NCBI RefSeq assembly: GCF_910592395.1
Contig: NC_088324.1
Span: forward strand, 7,096,953 to 7,156,952
Length of the DNA stretch: 60,000 nucleotides
Direction: 5' to 3'
DNA from: Lineus longissimus
Taxonomy: Eukaryota; Nemertea; Pilidiophora; Heteronemertea; Lineidae
Part shown: positions 56,901 to 60,000 of the stretch, piece after piece
Layout: each line of letters starts with the position of its first letter
How positions within the stretch are numbered: position 1 is the stretch's first letter
Translations under genes and position numbers: made by a program
The notes under the pieces: generated by a model
What the model saw: only the letters and a program-made list of their open reading frames with translations
Told to the model about the DNA's origin: nothing
Database searches by the model: none

Positions 56901-58978
56901 AAATAATGAGAGCAAAATATACATGAGAAATTTACCTTAATCACGAACTGACAAGTTCGTGCCTTAATACTGAGTATAGCAGCACATGCAATTTGATCCA
57001 AATTGTAAAAGTCTGGGTGTAAAATTGGAATAGTCGCATTGAACCCTTACGTTCATTATCTATTACCCAATAAAAATACTTACAATCACATTTCCTTGTG
57101 ATAGAGTCACATTTCAGGTTCCCTTCACATTCGGACGTCTGCATCCAACCGATAAGCAGAACATCTGAACAGTCCTCTCCGACCTCTGAAATAGTGGAAT
57201 CAGGTTGTTGATTTAAGGATTTGAAATTTGATACCTTTGTCAAAATTGTGTAGGCATTTTCCATCATTGGACTATTTAATAAGATAAAAAATATGAGAAA
57301 TAAGTGATGATAATGACTTATTCTATAAGACACTTTAAGACACTGTTAAAACCATTGTAAAAAAGTAGGTCTTCGATCATACTCTTTTCAAAACTTATAC
57401 TAAACGATCAGTCGGCCTAAAATGTACAGGCAGTGCGCTCAAAAGCTGTTGAGCACAGACCCGAAAGCTCTATCCCCGGCAGTAACTTTTTTCAATCGTC
57501 TCCAATCGAAGATGGCGCTAACGCCGTGTGTGTTTAGATTTCCAAGATGACCACGTGTAATGTCGGGAATTCGGTGTGACTTGTACCCGGATGGTATCCT
57601 GTTTGTGAACTGCACTTATCGGTAAATCTTTGAAGTTTAATTTTTATACCTTGCTATACGCCTAGCATATTGTTCCAACCGGATCTCTTCAAGTTTTACT
57701 GCCAGATTCATAATCATCATTGTACCAGTAACTTGATGAAAATATTAAAGTAAGTCGTAGAAAGAAATTCATGAAGTATAGCCAACTTCGTAACCCCAAT
57801 CCAATGAAACGGATTCTACTTTACGGTATTCGCAATGTTCGACTGTAGCACACCCTATAATAGGCCAACCTTGAGACTAATCTGAGACCAATCTCATTGA
57901 CTGATATTTTATCATTCTAATGAGATAGTTGGTTATGATGACATTATTGACACTGGTTTTAAATTGGAGAAAAATTGTAACTGCCTCATAATTGGGCCAA
58001 CCTTGAGACTAATCTGAAACCAATCTCATTGACTATTATTTTATCATTCTGATGAGATAGTTGGTTATGATGACATTATTGACACTGGTTTTAAATTGGA
58101 GAAAAATGTTAACTGCCTCATAATTGGGTCATGATCGTATGAGCTGTTTTCAGTTGCCCGAAATGGAGGGTGAGGCGACTTTGCTTATACCATAGACGGC
58201 TCGAGACTGAGCTCAACAATGTTTCCGAGGGATGACATTCGGCATATCGCCCGACTTTACAAGGCATGATTTTGAATATCGTACCAAAAACACAAGGAAC
58301 GAACGAACTGACGTGTTTTAACACTGTATATCACCATTGAATATTCAGGGCCAAGATTTGAAACAGAGTGAAATAAATGTTGACCGTTTAAATAATCTAG
58401 CTTATAATGCAGCAAAAGGTGTAGCATCGATCAAATGTAACCCTTTGTCGAAGGCAAAATGAACTTGCCTGAGAAATGCTCCATCGCCCGGGCCGGTTGG
58501 AGGCCGAGGGTAACATCAATAATGGACGGACAGAAAAAAAATATTGCCCGATAAACAAGGCTACTTTCATTGCGCACGTTTGCGACACACGACTGCAGAT
58601 GTCACGGTTTTCGAAAGTTCACTGCGCCCTTCCAACACACGAGTGGTTAGATATGCTTTGGCTCTGGGCGACTGAATTCTTGTTTTGTTAGCTTAAACAA
58701 GTTTTGCAAGGTAGCATACGATACGAACTTGTTTGATCATGTCAGTAAGTACATGTAATTTTTACTAGAAGTAGAAAAGCGGAGTACTTACTCAACAGGG
58801 TGATACAGGTCGGGCAGCAACCACAAGCACCGCCATTCGGCTCAAACCTGTTTGGTCCACACTCCACATCCCGGAGCCCAGGATTCTCGCACTCGGCATT
58901 GTCACAGGCGTCGTGAGGGCAGATTGTCGCCCGGGCCGCAGCCACAATGAGGAGAAAACAGCATGCGGCCTTCATCAT
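53933..58978 (-). CDS. Secreted IGFBP-domain protein with two thyroglobulin type-1 domains, copy 2
   Basis: Exons on the minus strand: 58978-58792, 57185-57084, 55740-55629, 54667-54585 and 54123-53933. Exon lengths are identical to copy 1 (187, 102, 112, 83, 191), giving 224 residues with the same signal peptide, 12-cysteine IGFBP domain and two six-cysteine Tg1 domains. All splice sites and cysteines are intact, so both paralogues look functional. Exons 1 and 4 are identical to copy 1. Exon 2 has six base changes, four altering residues (Asn67Asp, Pro72Leu, Leu76Trp, Leu91Ile), exon 3 one silent change, and exon 5 two replacements (Ile175Met, Gln213Arg). The replacements in exon 2 all lie in the second half of the IGFBP domain, after the GENC/GEDC site. 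Introns 1 and 2 are longer than in copy 1 because of a 132-bp duplication and a 164-bp element. Confidence 0.9.
54720..54909. repeat. Two-copy tandem repeat of about 95 bp in intron 3, unit 2
   Basis: Counterpart of 46101-46290 with one extra T in the final T-run. Confidence 0.8.
55961..56124. mobile_element. 164-bp R2 element inserted in intron 2 of copy 2
   Basis: Begins TGTAGAAGTTTAAAATG and ends with CTACTTTTACA, so the ends are inverted (TGTA-AAGT). It is flanked by CCGG at 55957-55960 and 56125-56128. Unit 1 has a single CCGG (47396-47399) at the same place, so this is a filled/empty site pair with a 4-bp CCGG duplication. It is related to 46724-46891. Confidence 0.7.
56170..56600 (+). 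repeat. Dispersed repeat family R1 in intron 2, unit 2
   Basis: Duplicate of 47430-47850. In some positions (ATATCAGGAGGTCTATCTGG) it is closer to the 14340-14692 member than unit 1 is. Confidence 0.7.
57863..58126. repeat. 132-bp tandem duplication in intron 1 of copy 2
   Basis: The segment starting GGCCAACCTTGAGACTAATC occurs at 57863 and again at 57995, while unit 1 has it once (about 49133-49265). The two copies differ at a few bases (TCTAATGAG against TCTGATGAG, GAGACC against GAAACC); the second is closer to unit 1 at the TCTGATGAG site and at its end (AAAATGTTAAC). Confidence 0.85.
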
Positions 58979-60000
58979 GAAAATCACGCAGTGTTATGAA
59001 TATCACGACGAGGATGTAATTGCCCTAGTCCCATGACCGAATTACAATCGTTTGTTATCTAGAGCAGCAAACATTGACTCGTATATAATTGATTTATGAT
59101 ATCCTTGACTTACTTGGAAGAAGTTGCACTTGTCATTGGCCATAAACGACAGCAGGGGTGGGGGTAAGCTGAATGAGGTGGTGGTGGTGATGGTGGTAAG
59201 GGGGATGGCATCACTTGCGCTGTGAGTAAGAGGGTCATACCCGTCCAATGTTTCCCAGTAATTAGTTCCCAGTTACACAGTTCCCTGTCATGGTGAGGCC
59301 ATACGATCTGAAAGGCATGAAATGGATTTCAATTAAAAAGACAGATAAAAACGTATCTATCTTATTCACACTCACAGTTCTAATGATTCGGACCCAACTA
59401 TCTACCGAACAAGTTAGAAGTTGTTAAACACATGTTATCTATGCAAACTGTTTTGGAATGATGTACATCACTTTACACGTGACTTACAGTGATGGACCGC
59501 CAACATTTTTAACACCACCCCGCCTTACCCCAGCTACACCCTACCCCGCACCATCCCGCCCCCAACCAAGAACAGTAGAGGGGGACCGCTTTTCAAAGCA
59601 TTTTCTCTAACCGCCTACGAATTGGATTCGAAAGAGATGCCAGCAAGATTATCGATTAGCACTGAAATTTCCTTTTTTTCTTCTTCATAATGGGGCCCAA
59701 GAGCCGCTACCCCAAGCTGTTTTTTTTCAATTGATTTCCAAGCATCAAGTTCCACCATCCCAATATGTGCACCCCCGCTCAGACCAGCCAACGCCCCTAA
59801 TACTTACCACCTTTTCACCACCACTGATATATAAACGGTATCGGCCGTAGGATATCCACAAGTTCGTAGAAACAAGTGTAGCTTTAGCCTAGCCTACTTG
59901 GCCCACTGTTATAGTGTATACCTCATAATTTGGCCATCTGAAAAATGAGGAATATTTTGACCACAGGCCTGTCCGACAAGTTCAATGCGTTGACTCTTGA
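58979..60000. other. Upstream region of gene copy 2
   Basis: Counterpart of 50118-51144, including the GGTGGTGGTGGTGATGGTGG simple repeat. The C run of unit 1 (50909-50920) is contracted here (59771-59775). No gene is supported and the unit continues past the window. Confidence 0.5.

Larger units (their letters stand above)
51620..60000. repeat. Tandem segmental duplication, unit 2 (continues past the window)
   Basis: Matches unit 1 from 43183. Net +419 bp against unit 1 by the window end, due to: +8 bp near 52780, about +177 bp (53577-53757, R1-unrelated TTAA-family fragment), a roughly 40-bp insertion and a roughly 90-bp deletion between 55290 and 55600, +164 bp element (55961-56124) with its 4-bp flank, +132 bp internal duplication (57863-58126) and small changes. 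Confidence 0.95.

Overview
This is a eukaryotic window. The genes have GT-AG introns, coding density is very low, and there are many short inverted-repeat elements (MITE-like) and dispersed repeats. Several ATGTACATGTACATG-type tracts (around 15687, 27789 and 30311), AT-rich composition and introns of about 0.5-1.6 kb suggest a marine invertebrate: a mollusc, brachiopod, annelid, amphioxus or hemichordate-type genome. I cannot place it more precisely. No rRNA, tRNA, CRISPR array or bacterial-style operon is visible, and most open frames in the first 43 kb look like chance frames.

Region 1-43 kb is mostly non-coding. The one gene-like object I can defend is a small two-exon secreted-peptide candidate at 2138-2369, which may be frameshifted. 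The rest holds non-autonomous transposon-like elements: a 455-bp foldback (3986-4440), a TCCGACAAAAG-type element (6383-6766), a C-tract/G-tract hairpin (10002-10385), a 798-bp element with a 45-bp internal palindrome (10829-11626), smaller inverted-repeat elements (12358-12568, 20165-20611, 32610-32830, 33711-33905, 40557-40927), a perfect 89-bp inverted repeat (27849/28252), two tandem arrays (15036, 15861) and a SINE-like sequence with an (ATT)n end (17951-18160).

Region 43-60 kb is the centre of interest. A unit of about 8.4 kb is tandemly duplicated (43183 to about 51619, then 51620 to beyond the window end). Each unit carries on the minus strand a complete five-exon gene for a secreted 224-residue protein: a signal peptide, a 12-cysteine IGFBP N-terminal (insulin/IGF-binding type) domain, then two thyroglobulin type-1 domains. 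All splice phases and all 24 domain cysteines agree in both copies. On the plus strand at the left edge of each unit lies an exon for a small peptide with two six-cysteine knottin-like motifs. The duplication breakpoint cuts this exon, so the second copy lacks its start, splice acceptor and first cysteine.

The two copies are near-identical, but the IGFBP-type gene pair differs at six residues, four of them clustered in exon 2, which encodes the second half of the IGFBP domain. The copies also differ by insertions and deletions of small repeats in introns and flanks, giving filled/empty site pairs. The likely biology is a young pair of secreted insulin-pathway or protease-inhibitor-type proteins, with an antiparallel cysteine-rich peptide gene broken by the same duplication.
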